52,335 nt of DNA from CAYVUV01 sp964455095. Its GTDB lineage: Bacteria > Desulfobacterota > Binatia > HRBIN30 > CADEER01. The first letter of the stretch is position 1. Each line of letters starts with the position of its first letter. The stretch spans positions 1 through 52,335 of the forward strand of contig CAYVUV010000149.1 of assembly GCA_964455095.1 (NCBI GenBank), read 5' to 3'. The position numbers and the translations under genes are program-made. Below are positions 52,164-52,335 of the stretch, one piece after another. Below the pieces are notes generated by a model that worked only from the letters and a program-made list of their open reading frames with translations, ran no database searches and was not told where the DNA came from.

Positions 52164-52335
52164 ATGAACGTATCGATGTGGGCGAAAGCCGTGAACGTCA
52201 TCCCGCGCGTCACGAAGGAAGAGTGGAACGGGCTCGACGTGATCTCGCGCTGGTTGATCGCCACGCGCTCGGCCGTGCTGGTGATGACCTTCATCTCGGC
52301 CGCCATCGCCGGGTTGCTGGCGGCGCGCGACGGGC
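52164..52335 (+). CDS. Probable UbiA-family prenyltransferase, 3' truncated by window end
   Basis: Only the first 57 codons are present. GAGGAG lies eight bases before the ATG. The sequence MNVSMWAKAVNVIPRV leads into ISRWLIATRSAVLVMTFISA, a first membrane helix rich in Ala/Ile, as in UbiA-like 1,4-dihydroxy-2-naphthoate or related prenyltransferases. The diagnostic DxxxD motifs would lie beyond the edge. Other multi-pass membrane proteins cannot be excluded. Confidence 0.5.
   Translation, partial: MNVSMWAKAVNVIPRVTKEEWNGLDVISRWLIATRSAVLVMTFISAAIAGLLAARDG

Overview
The window is a GC-rich, densely coded bacterial chromosome segment with 40 protein genes (the last cut by the right edge). No rRNA, tRNA, CRISPR array, insertion sequence, integrase or phage gene was seen, and no gene-free stretch exceeds about 300 bases. 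The gene mix suggests a didermic, deltaproteobacteria-like organism: a TonB-like protein, TatA, an MJ0042 zinc ribbon, CxxCH and cupredoxin proteins, an F420-type LLM oxidoreductase, a DAPDH-like reductase, acyl-CoA enzymes, and giant secreted proteins with Thr/Pro linkers and Cys-framed EF-hand pairs. This combination recalls Candidatus Binatota (Desulfobacterota_B). That placement is inference from gene style, not from a marker gene.

Layout. 1-7.5 kb: a TonB-like protein, TatA, a zinc-ribbon membrane protein, a GT2 glycosyltransferase, a multi-pass Agl23-like protein ending in an NHL propeller, an LLM oxidoreductase and PII (GlnB). 7.7-13.6 kb: NTF2-like protein, MFS carrier, PaaG-like hydratase/isomerase, a coupled PAS/metallo-beta-lactamase-fold pair and an acyl-CoA synthetase. 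13.7-19 kb: a secreted M91-like metallopeptidase converging on a triple-repeat Cys lipoprotein, then an overlapping three-gene operon (CxxCH barrel-like protein, cupredoxin-like protein, sensor kinase). 19.1-22 kb: first giant modular secreted protein. 22-28 kb: amidohydrolase, NamZ/DUF1343, DOMON-like protein, HEWGH mini membrane protein, ArsC, a second metallo-beta-lactamase-fold protein and HtpX. 28-33.4 kb: the 1782-residue giant protein. 33.7-40.7 kb: parvulin-like isomerase with DUF3604 lipoprotein, a Pit/DUF47 phosphate-uptake pair, a SEC-C protein and an acyltransferase. 40.8-50.4 kb: a passenger-like beta-strand protein, a PAS histidine kinase, a DAPDH-like reductase and the 1433-residue giant protein. 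50.4-52.3 kb: a 3D-domain lipoprotein, an MltB-type transglycosylase and the start of a probable UbiA-family prenyltransferase.

The most striking content is four secreted proteins (starts 19128+, 33418-, 42949-, 46118+) that use about 28% of the window and share a parts kit. The parts are a Cys-framed EF-hand pair resembling a dockerin (three proteins; the fourth ends in a plainer dockerin-type pair), Thr-Pro linkers of up to about 480 residues, small Cys-rich modules, and propeller-like repeats in multiples of seven. One protein also carries a cohesin-like beta-sandwich candidate. I propose this as a candidate extracellular assembly or display system. The pairing of modules is inference; the modules and repeats are visible in the sequence.
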